Assembly: GCA_021154985.1 (NCBI GenBank)
Contig: JAJNQE010000174.1
Location: 1-40,289, forward strand
DNA from: Hydrogenophaga sp.
GTDB taxonomy: Bacteria > Pseudomonadota > Gammaproteobacteria > Burkholderiales > Burkholderiaceae_C
Length of the DNA stretch: 40,289 nucleotides
Direction: 5' to 3'
Every line of letters starts with the position of its first letter. Position 1 is the stretch's first letter. Shown piece after piece: positions 24,759 to 33,364 of this stretch. Under the pieces are notes generated by a model that saw only the letters and a list, made by a program, of their open reading frames with translations, ran no database searches and had not been told where the DNA came from. A program made the translations under genes and the position numbers.

Positions 24759-25400
24759 ATGACTCCTGAAGACCACACCGCCCCCCCGCCTCCCGACAGC
24801 GACGTCATGTTGGTGCAGCGCACACTGGGCGGTGAGCAGCGCGCCTTCGAGTTGCTCGTCATCAAATACCAGCGCCGCGTCGAACGGCTCATCGGCCGCA
24901 TGGTGCGCGACTCCGACCTGGTGCAAGACATTGCGCAGGAAACCTTCATCCGGGCCTACCGGGCGCTGGCCCAGTTCCGGGGCGACGCCCAGTTCTACAC
25001 CTGGCTGTACCGGATTGCGGTGAACACGGCCAAGAAGCAGCTGATGGAGCTCAAGCGCGACCCCCTGGTTTTTCAATCGCAGATGAAATCGTCGGACGAC
25101 GATGAAACTTCCTCGCCGGAACGCGAACTAAATTTCAACGCGGCCGACGCCGAGACGCCCGAGGCGGTGCTGGCCAGCAAGGAAATTGCCCAAGCGGTCA
25201 ACGCGGCCATGGACGCGCTGCCCGAAGAGTTGCGCATGGCGATCACCTTGCGGGAAATCGAGGGCATGAGCTACGAGGAGATTGCGCAGGCGCTGGAATG
25301 TCCGATTGGAACGGTTCGTTCGCGGATCTTTCGTGCACGTGAGGCGATTTCAGGACGCATCAAGCCGATGCTGGAACGCCAAACGGGCAAACGCTGGTAA
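24759..25400 (+). CDS. rpoE: RNA polymerase sigma-E factor
   Basis: 213 residues from ATG 24759, an ECF sigma factor. Region 2 (YQRRVERLIGR...DIAQETFIRAYRAL) and region 4 (LPEELRMAITLREIEGMSYEEIAQAL, then GTVRSRIFRARE) are intact. It directs envelope-stress genes and is held inactive by RseA encoded next. The in-frame upstream extension to 24519 runs over the ygfX-like gene and is rejected. No Shine-Dalgarno sequence precedes the ATG, and a TATATT box ends 9 bp upstream, hinting at a leaderless transcript. Confidence 0.95.
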   Translation: MTPEDHTAPPPPDSDVMLVQRTLGGEQRAFELLVIKYQRRVERLIGRMVRDSDLVQDIAQETFIRAYRALAQFRGDAQFYTWLYRIAVNTAKKQLMELKRDPLVFQSQMKSSDDDETSSPERELNFNAADAETPEAVLASKEIAQAVNAAMDALPEELRMAITLREIEGMSYEEIAQALECPIGTVRSRIFRAREAISGRIKPMLERQTGKRW

Positions 25401-25459
25401 CGGAAATTGCGCAGCAAAGGGTGGCCTGGCCCATTGCATCGCACACGGGGAAATGAATC

Positions 25460-26149
25460 ATGAATGCCGAACACCATCACCACCCGCTGTTGGGTGACAA
25501 CGCTGCCTCCCCCGCCCAAGACCGGGACGTGAATCTTTCGTTGTCAGCCATGGTCGACAGCGAGCTCGACGCCCGCGAATGTGACGCCTTGCTGGGTTCT
25601 CTGGAATCCGATGCGCTGTCGAGCTGGCATGCCTACCAGGTGATCGGAGATGTGTTGCGTGGTCACCCGGATCCGCTGGGCAAGCGCCCGGCGACCGACT
25701 TCCTGGCCGCTGTGCGCATGGGCCTGGAAGATAGCGGCGCCGGGGTGGAGGCGCGGCCCCGCATCGTTGTGGAACCTGCTGTTTCAGTGTCCGGGCAGGG
25801 TCGCCGAGAGGCCGCCAACGACGCAGTTTTTCGTTGGAAGCTGGTGGCGGGTTTTGCGTCGCTTGCCGCGGTGATGGCGGTGAGCTGGAGCATGATTTCG
25901 GGTTCGAATGGAGCGGCTGCTGGTGCACAACTGGCGTCGAACGCTCCCGCAGCGGGTGCCACCGTCGCGGCGAATGCCGCTCCTGCGGTCAGTGCACCGG
26001 TGGCGGTGAGCACCGGTCAGGGCGTCGTGATCCGCGATGCACAACTTGAAGCCCTGCTGGCCGAACACCGCCAGCATGGCGGCATGTCGGCCTTGCAGAT
26101 GCCTTCAGGATTTATCCGCAACGCCACTTACGAAGCCGCAGGACGTTGA
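25460..26149 (+). CDS. rseA: Anti-sigma-E factor RseA
   Basis: A 229-residue, single-pass inner-membrane protein. The cytoplasmic N-terminal domain (LSLSAMVDSELDA, then SSWHAYQVIGDVLRG) binds sigma-E; a membrane helix spans about 127-146; the rest is an Ala-rich periplasmic region ending in a conserved LEALLAEHRQHGG segment. It is degraded stepwise by periplasmic and intramembrane proteases under stress. The gene lies 59 bp after rpoE and 6 bp before rseB, matching the mucA/rseA position. A natural HHHH run (5-8) follows the start. Confidence 0.9.
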   Translation: MNAEHHHHPLLGDNAASPAQDRDVNLSLSAMVDSELDARECDALLGSLESDALSSWHAYQVIGDVLRGHPDPLGKRPATDFLAAVRMGLEDSGAGVEARPRIVVEPAVSVSGQGRREAANDAVFRWKLVAGFASLAAVMAVSWSMISGSNGAAAGAQLASNAPAAGATVAANAAPAVSAPVAVSTGQGVVIRDAQLEALLAEHRQHGGMSALQMPSGFIRNATYEAAGR

Positions 26150-26155
26150 TCCGCC

Positions 26156-27262
26156 ATGACGCCCAAGCTGTTTGACGCTAAACCTGCCATGTCTGTGTTT
26201 GCCGCGATCTCTCCGTACCGCCAGCGCCCGCGCTTCGCGCGAGCTCAGACGCGGCACTGGCGCCCTGCAGGTGCTGTGGCGCTGCTGACCGCCGGGTTGC
26301 TGCTGGGCGGCTTCGCGCTGGCGCAAGTCGGCTCGCCAACCACCCAAGCCGGAACCACACGGACTGTGAACGAGTGGCTCAGTCGCATGCACGAGGCGTC
26401 GCGCCAGCGCGCCTACACCGGTACGCTGGTGGTCTCGGCGGGCGCGTCCATGTCGGCATCGAAGATCTGGCATGTGTGTGATGGCAGCCAGCAGATGGAG
26501 CGCATCGACACGCTCACAGGCACGCCACGCACGACCCTTCGGCGCAACAACGATGTGATCACGTTCGAGCCCGAGACCAAGACGGCGTTTGTCGAAAAGC
26601 GCGAGTCGCTGGGCATGTTTCCCGAGTTGCTGCGCACGCCGAACAACGTGATTCCCCAGTTTTACGCGGCGCGTGAAACCGGTGTGCAGCGGGTGGCAGG
26701 ACACCTGGCGGACATGGTCGAGATCCTGCCCAAGGACGAGTTGCGCTTTGGCTATCGCATCTGGTCCGAGCGGCAGACCGGGCTGGTGGTGAAGCTGCAG
26801 ACGCTGGGCGAGCAAGGCACGGTGCTGGAGCAGATGGCGTTCTCCGAACTCCAGTTGGACGCCCCGGTGAGCATGGACAAGCTGCAAAAGTTGATGAAAG
26901 ACACGCGTGGCTACGAGGTGCACAAGCCCTTGCTCAAGAAGACCACGGCCGAGGCCGAGGGCTGGCGCCTGAAAGAGGCGGTGCCCGGGTTCACGGCCAT
27001 GAGTTGCCACACCCGGGACGCTGGCGCTGCACAGCCGCCCGGTGCGGCCCCCATGCAGTGGGTGTTCTCCGATGGGCTGGCGTCGGTTTCCCTGTTTGTC
27101 GAACCTTTTGACGCGCAGCGCCACGGCCAAGAGAAGTCGGCCGCTGTGGGGGCGACACATTCGGTCAGCAAACGTGTGGGCGACCACTGGCTGACGGTGC
27201 TGGGCGAAGTGCCCCCATCGACCCTGCGCCGTTTTGCCCTCGCGCTGGAACGAACGCGCTGA
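26156..27262 (+). CDS. rseB: Periplasmic sigma-E regulator RseB/MucB
   Basis: 368 residues. The N-terminal hydrophobic segment (about 37-55, ending ALAQ) is a signal peptide with a long basic leader; an internal Met at residue 12 is an alternative start. The mature part has the MucB/RseB N-terminal domain (WLSRMHEASRQRAYTGTLV) and C-terminal domain. RseB binds the periplasmic part of RseA and shields it from proteolysis, and senses mislocalised lipoproteins or LPS. It lies directly after rseA and before mucD, the conserved order. Confidence 0.92.
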   Translation: MTPKLFDAKPAMSVFAAISPYRQRPRFARAQTRHWRPAGAVALLTAGLLLGGFALAQVGSPTTQAGTTRTVNEWLSRMHEASRQRAYTGTLVVSAGASMSASKIWHVCDGSQQMERIDTLTGTPRTTLRRNNDVITFEPETKTAFVEKRESLGMFPELLRTPNNVIPQFYAARETGVQRVAGHLADMVEILPKDELRFGYRIWSERQTGLVVKLQTLGEQGTVLEQMAFSELQLDAPVSMDKLQKLMKDTRGYEVHKPLLKKTTAEAEGWRLKEAVPGFTAMSCHTRDAGAAQPPGAAPMQWVFSDGLASVSLFVEPFDAQRHGQEKSAAVGATHSVSKRVGDHWLTVLGEVPPSTLRRFALALERTR

Positions 27263-27372
27263 AGCTGCCAGACTTGTTTTCTTTCAGCCGGGCCGCAACT
27301 GCGCAGCACCCGGCAAACAGCTGTGCCGTGCACGGCCCGGTTCTGCCCTTGGCGTGTGTGTAAAGGATCACC

Positions 27373-28890
27373 ATGACGCACTTGAAACGTGTTCAAAAAC
27401 CCCCCCTGTTGGCCATGACCGCATCGGCCGCATTGGCCGCGCTCGGCACGGCTGCGCTCATCTTGCACGCGCCGCTCTCGGCGCAGACGTCGGTGGTGCC
27501 CGTGGCGCCACCTGCTGCCAGCGTTCGAGGTCTGCCCGACTTCACCGATCTCGTCGATCTGGTGGGGCCATCGGTGGTCAACATCCGGACGCTGGAGCGC
27601 GCTGCGGTTGCCCGTCCGGGGGCCGGTGGTGCTCCCGACGAACAGATGCTTGAGTTTTTCAAGCGCTTTGGCATCCCCGTCCCGCCGGGCATGACCCCAC
27701 GCACGCCGCGTCAGGAGCGCGGCCCTTCAGAGGAAGCGCAGCCGCGCGGCGTGGGCTCGGGCTTCATTCTCAGTGCCGATGGGTTGATCATGACCAACGC
27801 CCACGTGGTGGAAGGCGCCGACGAGTTGCTGGTGACCTTGCCCGACAAGCGCGAGTTCAAGGCGCGTGTGGTGGGCGCCGACAAGCGCACCGATGTGGCC
27901 GTGGTCAAGATCGAGGCCACCGGTCTTTCCCCGGTGAAGATCGGTGACGTGAATCGCCTGCGGGTGGGTGAGTGGGTGATGGCCATCGGATCGCCCTTTG
28001 GCTTGGAGAACACCGTGACGGCGGGCATCGTGAGTGCCAAGCAGCGAGACACCGGCGATTTCCTGCCCTTCATCCAGACCGACGTGGCCATCAACCCCGG
28101 CAACTCGGGCGGCCCGCTCATCAACATGAGTGGTGAAGTGATCGGTATCAACAGCCAGATCTATTCCCGCTCGGGCGGCTTCCAAGGCATTTCATTTGCC
28201 ATCCCGATTGACGAGGCGGTTCGGGTGTCCGACCAACTCCGGACCTCTGGTCGCGTGACCCGCGGTCGCATTGGTGTGCAGATCGATCAGGTCAGCAAGG
28301 ACGTGGCGGATTCGCTGGGACTGGGCACGGCCAAGGGTGCTCTGGTGCGTGGGGTGGAGCCCGAGTCGCCAGCGGCCAAGGCGGGTGTCGAGCCCGGCGA
28401 CATCATCCTGAAGTTCGATGGCAAGACGATTGAAAAGTCGGTGGACCTGCCGCGCTTCGTGGGCAATACCAAGCCCGGTAATAGAAGCACCATGACCGTG
28501 TTGCGACGTGGCGCACAGCGCGACCTGACGATCACCGTGGCCGAACTGGAGCCTGAAAAGCCCGAGGTGAAGGCGGCCGCGCCCGAGCCCGCCAAGCCGC
28601 AGGCCAGCAGCGCGGTGCAGTCGCTCGGCCTCGGCCTGGCCGAATTGACCGCCGCTGAAAAGAAAGAGCTCAACCTCAAGGGCGGTGTGCGCATCGCATC
28701 GGCCGAAGGGCCCGCGGCGCGCGCTGGGTTGCGCGAGGGTGACGTCATCGTGGCGATCGCCAACACCGAAACCGCCACCCTCAAAGAGATGGAGACGGCG
28801 CTGGGCAAGATCGACAAGTCGAAACCCGTGAATGTGCTGTTCCGCCGTGGCGAGTGGGCGCAGTACGCCGTGATTCGCCCACAGCGCTGA
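27373..28890 (+). CDS. mucD: DegP/MucD-type periplasmic serine protease
   Basis: A 505-residue HtrA-family protease and chaperone. A signal peptide ends near residue 37 (LSAQ). The trypsin-like domain carries the triad H144 (NAHVVEG), D174 (KRTDVAVVKI) and S245 (NPGNSGGPL). Two PDZ domains follow, at about 265-365 and 410-500, joined by a charged Pro/Glu/Ala linker. It clears misfolded envelope proteins and is a standard member of the sigma-E operon here. A 110-bp gap separates it from rseB. A strong terminator follows. Confidence 0.94.
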   Translation: MTHLKRVQKPPLLAMTASAALAALGTAALILHAPLSAQTSVVPVAPPAASVRGLPDFTDLVDLVGPSVVNIRTLERAAVARPGAGGAPDEQMLEFFKRFGIPVPPGMTPRTPRQERGPSEEAQPRGVGSGFILSADGLIMTNAHVVEGADELLVTLPDKREFKARVVGADKRTDVAVVKIEATGLSPVKIGDVNRLRVGEWVMAIGSPFGLENTVTAGIVSAKQRDTGDFLPFIQTDVAINPGNSGGPLINMSGEVIGINSQIYSRSGGFQGISFAIPIDEAVRVSDQLRTSGRVTRGRIGVQIDQVSKDVADSLGLGTAKGALVRGVEPESPAAKAGVEPGDIILKFDGKTIEKSVDLPRFVGNTKPGNRSTMTVLRRGAQRDLTITVAELEPEKPEVKAAAPEPAKPQASSAVQSLGLGLAELTAAEKKELNLKGGVRIASAEGPAARAGLREGDVIVAIANTETATLKEMETALGKIDKSKPVNVLFRRGEWAQYAVIRPQR

Positions 28891-28923
28891 TGGCCACCGG
28901 TCGCTGACCAAAACCCGACGCCC

Positions 28924-28959
28924 AAAACCCCCAGACCCTGTCGGATCTGGGGGTTTTTT
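28924..28959 (+). terminator. Rho-independent terminator of the rpoE-mucD operon
   Basis: AACCCCCAGA (28926-28935) pairs with TCTGGGGGTT (28946-28955) around a 10-nt loop, and a T-run spans 28954-28959. It begins 34 bp after the mucD stop and closes the envelope-stress operon. Confidence 0.92.
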
Positions 28960-29414
28960 GCGGGGGTGGCCTATTTGCCACAGTGATGGACCCACGCCGT
29001 GCGGTTGAAGAAGCACCGGTTTGTTAGTGGATACTCACTATCCTTGTGCTCCCGTTGACCGATTTCGCTAAAATGACTCGCAATCCGGTGGAATTCCAAC
29101 GCTTCGGTGCCGAATCGGTCCACGATGTGGGAGAAGCCCTGGAAGTCCCCAAGTCGTCCACAGTCGGCCCACAAGTTTTCCCGTCGTCTTGTGGATATGC
29201 TGTGTATAAATTTCACGTTGCTGCGTCGCAACAAGGGGCTGACGGTGGTTCGGTGGTGTGCGTTCCGGGCTTTTTGCCTACAATGAAACCCCAACTATCG
29301 CAGTTGCCATTGATTGTTGGTTACGGGCGCGTCAGCAGCTGACGCGCCCTTTTTTATGGCCGCTCGTTCCTGCTTGCAGGCGCGGTTTTCCAAGTGTTTG
29401 AGCCGTTCCCCCTG
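28960..29414. other. Gap between mucD and lepA with non-coding structure
   Basis: No convincing gene. Two overlapping open frames (29046-29342 plus; 28971-29294 minus) have no recognisable product. What I see: an inverted repeat GGATA-N5-TATCC (29029-29043); a -10-like TAAAAT (29069-29074); two DnaA-box-like 9-mers TGTGGATAT (29190-29198) and TGTGTATAA (29201-29209) in the same orientation 11 bp apart; a further -10-like TACAAT (29279-29284); and a strong terminator at 29325-29355. The region is more AT-rich than the flanking genes and may encode a small RNA or a lepA leader. Confidence 0.6.
29325..29355 (+). terminator. Strong intrinsic terminator upstream of lepA
   Basis: GGGCGCGTCAGC / GCTGACGCGCCC is a perfect 12-bp stem with almost no loop, followed by six T residues (29350-29355). 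It ends 59 bp before the lepA ATG, and mucD already has its own terminator, so it must end a separate transcript or attenuate lepA. Confidence 0.93.
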
Positions 29415-31223
29415 ATGAATCACATCCGCAATTTTTCGATCATCGCGCATATCGACCATGGCAAGTCCACGCTCGCCGATCGCATCATTTCCCTCTGTGG
29501 CGGCTTGTCCGATCGCGAGATGAGCGAGCAGGTGCTCGACTCGATGGACATCGAGAAAGAGCGGGGCATCACCATCAAGGCGCAGACCGCCGCACTCAAA
29601 TACAAGGCGCGCGATGGACAGGTCTACAACCTGAATTTGATCGACACGCCCGGCCACGTGGACTTCTCTTACGAGGTGTCACGCTCGCTCTCGGCCTGCG
29701 AGGGTGCGCTGCTGGTGGTGGACGCGAGCCAGGGCGTTGAGGCGCAGACTGTGGCCAACTGCTACACCGCGCTCGAGCTCGGCGTGGAGGTGGTGCCGGT
29801 GCTCAACAAGATGGACCTGCCCAACGCCGATCCCGAGAACGCGAAGAGCGAGATCGAAGACGTGATCTGGATCGACGCCACCGACGCCATTCCGTGCTCG
29901 GCCAAAACCGGCATGGGCGTTGAAGACATCCTGGAAGCGGTGGTGGCGCGCATTCCCCATCCCAAGGGCAACCCCGACGCGCCGCTGCGCGCCATGATCG
30001 TGGACAGCTGGTACGACGCCTATGTGGGCGTGGTGATGCTGGTGCGTGTAGTGGACGGCCGCCTGCTCAAGAACGAGCGGTTCAAGATGATGGCGACCAA
30101 CACGGTCTACAACGCCGACAACCTGGGCGTGTTCACGCCCGCCAATGAGCCACGCGAGATGCTGCAGGCCGGTGAGGTGGGCTACATCATCGCGGGCATC
30201 AAGGAGTTGCAGGCGGCCAAGGTGGGCGACACCATCACGTTGGAGAAGAAGCTGCCCAACAACGCCGGCCCGGCCACCGACGCACTGCCGGGTTTCAAGG
30301 AAGTGCAGCCCCAGGTGTTTGCCGGCCTCTACCCCACCGAAGCCAACCAGTACGACTCGCTGCGCGATGCCCTGGAAAAGCTCAAGCTCAACGACGCCTC
30401 GCTGCAGTACGAGCCCGAGGTGTCGCAGGCGCTGGGCTTCGGCTTTCGCTGCGGTTTTCTCGGTCTGCTGCACATGGAGATCGTGCAGGAGCGCCTGGAG
30501 CGCGAGTTTGACCAGGACCTGATCACCACCGCCCCGAGTGTGGTGTACCAGGTGGTCAAGCCCGATGGTGAGGTGATCATGGTGGAGAACCCGTCCAAGA
30601 TGCCCGACCAGGGGCGGCTGGAAGAGATCCGCGAGCCCATCGTGACGGTGCATCTGTACATGCCGCAGGAGTATGTGGGCGCGGTCATGACGCTGGCCAA
30701 CCAGAAGCGCGGCGTGCAGCTCAACATGGCTTACCACGGCAAACAGGTCATGCTGACCTACGACATGCCGCTGGGCGAGATCGTGCTGGACTTCTTTGAC
30801 AAGCTCAAATCGGTGAGCCGGGGTTACGCTTCCATTGACTACGAATTCAAGGAGTACCGGGCTGCCGACGTGGTGAAGGTCGACATCCTGCTCAATGGCG
30901 AGAAGGTGGATGCGTTGTCCATCATCGTGCACCGCTCGCAGTCGCAGTACCGCGGCCGCGCGGTGGTGGCCAAGATGCGTGAAATCATCAGCCGGCAGAT
31001 GTTTGACGTGGCGATCCAGGCGGCCATCGGCGGCAACGTGATCGCGCGCGAGACCATCAAGGCGCTGCGCAAGAACGTGCTGGCAAAATGCTACGGCGGT
31101 GACATCTCCCGCAAACGCAAACTCCTCGAAAAACAGAAAGCAGGCAAGAAGCGCATGAAACAGATCGGCTCGGTGGAAGTTCCCCAGGAGGCGTTTCTCG
31201 CCATATTGCAGGTGCAGGACTGA
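29415..31223 (+). CDS. lepA: Elongation factor 4 (LepA), ribosome-associated GTPase
   Basis: 602 residues from ATG 29415; the in-frame GTG at 29394 adds seven nonconserved residues. It is a translational GTPase with G1 AHIDHGKST (11-19), DTPGHVDF, NKMDLP and SAKTG motifs, plus EF-G-like domains and the LepA-specific C-terminal domain (ending RMKQIGSVEVPQEAFLAIL). It binds ribosomes and affects initiation and elongation. Its stop overlaps the lepB start by 1 bp (TGATG), the classical lep operon arrangement. Confidence 0.97.
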   Translation: MNHIRNFSIIAHIDHGKSTLADRIISLCGGLSDREMSEQVLDSMDIEKERGITIKAQTAALKYKARDGQVYNLNLIDTPGHVDFSYEVSRSLSACEGALLVVDASQGVEAQTVANCYTALELGVEVVPVLNKMDLPNADPENAKSEIEDVIWIDATDAIPCSAKTGMGVEDILEAVVARIPHPKGNPDAPLRAMIVDSWYDAYVGVVMLVRVVDGRLLKNERFKMMATNTVYNADNLGVFTPANEPREMLQAGEVGYIIAGIKELQAAKVGDTITLEKKLPNNAGPATDALPGFKEVQPQVFAGLYPTEANQYDSLRDALEKLKLNDASLQYEPEVSQALGFGFRCGFLGLLHMEIVQERLEREFDQDLITTAPSVVYQVVKPDGEVIMVENPSKMPDQGRLEEIREPIVTVHLYMPQEYVGAVMTLANQKRGVQLNMAYHGKQVMLTYDMPLGEIVLDFFDKLKSVSRGYASIDYEFKEYRAADVVKVDILLNGEKVDALSIIVHRSQSQYRGRAVVAKMREIISRQMFDVAIQAAIGGNVIARETIKALRKNVLAKCYGGDISRKRKLLEKQKAGKKRMKQIGSVEVPQEAFLAILQVQD

Positions 31224-32200
31224 TGCAGGCGCTCATGGGAACGGTCACTGCGGTGATCCTGGCGGCCTTTGTGGCCTACGCGGGTGCCTGGTACGCCGGC
31301 GCGGTGGAGGGCAATTTTGCGCTGCTGCTGATGCTGGCCACAGCCGTCACCGGCCTCTACTGGTTGGCTGAAAAGCTCGTTTTTCTGCCGCAGCGCCGGC
31401 GCGCCGCAGACCAGTTGCTGGTGGAGCACAACACCCGCAAGGAAGCCTTGATCAAGCAGGGCTTCAGCCAGGTCGAAGGCGATGTGGAGCCAGCTCGGCA
31501 AAAGCTGCTCGCCCAACCCTGGTGGCTGGATTGGACAGCCGGTCTTTTCCCGGTGATCCTGGCGGTGTTCGTGTTGCGCTCGTTCCTGTTCGAGCCGTTC
31601 AAGATTCCCTCGGGTTCGATGATCCCCACCCTGCGCGTAGGTGACCTGATCCTGGTGAACAAATTCCACTACGGCGTGCGCTTGCCGGTGTTCAACACCA
31701 AGCTGATCGCCAACAACGATCCCCAGCGCGGAGACGTAATGGTGTTTCGCTATCCCCCGCAGCCCAGCCTGGACTACATCAAGCGCGTGATTGGCGTGCC
31801 CGGTGACGAGGTGGCTTACTTGAACAAACAGCTGACCGTCAATGGCAAAACCGTGCCGCGCGTGGCGCAGCCCGATTTCTTTGACAGCGACTCCATGCGT
31901 TATTCGAAGCAGTTCGGGGAAACGCTGGACCAGCGCAAGTACAGCACCCTCAACGATGACGACCGGCCGGCATTCATACCGGGCGCGACCGAGTTTCCGT
32001 TCGCCGACGGTTGCAAGTACACCGTCGAAGGCGTCACCTGCAAGGTGCCCGCAGGCCACTACTTCATGATGGGTGACAATCGGGACAACTCGCTGGACTC
32101 GCGCTACTGGGGCTTCGTGCCCGAGCGCAACATCGTTGGCAAGGCGTTTTTTGTCTGGATGAACTTTGGCGATCTGGGCCGCATCGGGTCCTTTGAATGA
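31223..32200 (+). CDS. lepB: Signal peptidase I
   Basis: A 325-residue inner-membrane serine peptidase that removes signal peptides from exported proteins, such as those of MucD and RseB here. Hydrophobic segments lie at about 5-26, 31-47 and 107-124. The Ser-Lys dyad is S132 (PSGSMIPTL) and K187 (DYIKRVIGVPGD); GDNRDNSLDSRYWG is the third conserved box. Translationally coupled to lepA. Confidence 0.96.
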   Translation: MQALMGTVTAVILAAFVAYAGAWYAGAVEGNFALLLMLATAVTGLYWLAEKLVFLPQRRRAADQLLVEHNTRKEALIKQGFSQVEGDVEPARQKLLAQPWWLDWTAGLFPVILAVFVLRSFLFEPFKIPSGSMIPTLRVGDLILVNKFHYGVRLPVFNTKLIANNDPQRGDVMVFRYPPQPSLDYIKRVIGVPGDEVAYLNKQLTVNGKTVPRVAQPDFFDSDSMRYSKQFGETLDQRKYSTLNDDDRPAFIPGATEFPFADGCKYTVEGVTCKVPAGHYFMMGDNRDNSLDSRYWGFVPERNIVGKAFFVWMNFGDLGRIGSFE

Positions 32201-32228
32201 CAACCATCACCTGTGGGAGCTTGACGTC

Positions 32229-32576
32229 ATGAAACTGAAGCAACAGCAGCGCGGCCTGACCTTCATGGGCCTGATCATCGTGGGCATCTTGCTGGCCTTG
32301 GCCGGCGTGGTGTTTGCGCAGGTCGTGCCCACCTACATCGAATACATTGCCGTGCAAAAAGCCGTGGACAAAGCGGCGGTGGGCACGACGGTGGCCGAGG
32401 TGCGCAGCACGTTCGACAAGGCCGCAACCATCGACGACATCCGCACCATCTCGGGCAAGGACCTCGTGGTGGGCAAAGAAGGCGACCGTGTGGTGGTGTC
32501 CTTCGCCTACACCCGCGAGATTCCGCTCGCCGGTCCGGCCTACCTGTTGATGAAATACGAAGGCCGCTCCAAGTGA
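32229..32576 (+). CDS. DUF4845 small membrane-anchored protein
   Basis: 115 residues from ATG 32229. A single N-terminal membrane helix (about 10-31) follows a basic RGLTFMG start that resembles a type IV pilin-like N-terminus (GLTFMGLIIVGILL), and a small outside domain follows. The DUF4845 family is typically encoded between lepB and rnc in beta- and gammaproteobacteria. Function is unknown. Its stop lies 1 bp before the rnc start. Confidence 0.88.
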   Translation: MKLKQQQRGLTFMGLIIVGILLALAGVVFAQVVPTYIEYIAVQKAVDKAAVGTTVAEVRSTFDKAATIDDIRTISGKDLVVGKEGDRVVVSFAYTREIPLAGPAYLLMKYEGRSK

Positions 32577-32577
32577 C

Positions 32578-33360
32578 ATGCAGCCAGGGCAGGGAGCGCT
32601 CGATGGGGCGCCCGCATTCTTGAATCCGGAACTCACAGCGCTGCAACGGCGCCTGCAACACAGTTTTGCCAACCCGCGCCTGCTTGAGCGCGCACTGACC
32701 CACCGCAGCTTCACCGCCGACCACAACGAACGCCTGGAGTTTTTGGGCGATTCGGTGCTCAACCTCGCGGTCTCCGGTCTCCTGTTTGAAAAGCTCAACC
32801 AGTTGCCCGAGGGCGATCTCTCGCGTGTGCGTGCCAACCTGGTCAAGCAGGACACCTTGTTCGAGATCGCATCGCGCCTGAACCTGTCAGCCGGCCTTCG
32901 GTTGGGTGACGGAGAAAAGCGATCGGGCGGACAGAAGCGTCCCTCCATCCTGGCCGACGCTCTGGAGGCGGTGATTGGTGCGGTGTACCTTGATGCCGGC
33001 TTTGAAGCGGCATCCGCCTTGGTGCGCCGGCTCTACAGCGACCTGGAGCTCAACGCGCAGATGAGCGCCATGGGCAAGGACCCCAAGACCGAATTGCAGG
33101 AGTGGCTGCAGGGGCGCAAAATGAAACTGCCGGTGTACCGCGTGGTGGCGACCCTGGGCGAGGCACACAAGCAGACCTTTGATGTGGAGTGCACCGTGAC
33201 CGAAACCGGCCGCAGCGAACGCGGCATCGGCGCGTCGCGGCGGGCCGGTGAGCAGGCCGCTGCTGCGGCCATGCTGCAGCACCTCACTGCCGACCCGAAG
33301 CAGGCTCAGGCCTTTCCAACCGCGACCACCGATGTCGCCCCTTCCGCCAAGTCACCTTGA
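32578..33360 (+). CDS. rnc: Ribonuclease III
   Basis: A 260-residue double-stranded-RNA endonuclease. The signature HNERLEFLGDSVLN (49-62) contains the catalytic acidic residues; DALEAVIGAVYLDAG is the second conserved helix; the C-terminal dsRNA-binding domain spans about 165-240. The C-terminal tail beyond about 243 is longer than in E. coli and Ala/Thr-rich. It processes rRNA and some mRNAs. The rnc-era order is conserved. Confidence 0.95.
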   Translation: MQPGQGALDGAPAFLNPELTALQRRLQHSFANPRLLERALTHRSFTADHNERLEFLGDSVLNLAVSGLLFEKLNQLPEGDLSRVRANLVKQDTLFEIASRLNLSAGLRLGDGEKRSGGQKRPSILADALEAVIGAVYLDAGFEAASALVRRLYSDLELNAQMSAMGKDPKTELQEWLQGRKMKLPVYRVVATLGEAHKQTFDVECTVTETGRSERGIGASRRAGEQAAAAAMLQHLTADPKQAQAFPTATTDVAPSAKSP

Positions 33361-33364
33361 AGCC

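Noticed and set aside
27263..27372. Sigma-E-type promoter before mucD
   Set aside because: I looked for a GAACTT-N16-TCTGA-like element in the gap and found no acceptable match.
28971..29294. 107-residue minus-strand frame in the mucD-lepA gap
   Set aside because: No recognisable domain and no ribosome-binding site that I could see; composition does not look coding.
29046..29342. 98-residue frame before lepA, or a 19-residue leader peptide (29283-29342) ending in the terminator
   Set aside because: No ribosome-binding site, no recognisable protein, and the short version merely ends by chance in the hairpin; I keep the region as non-coding.
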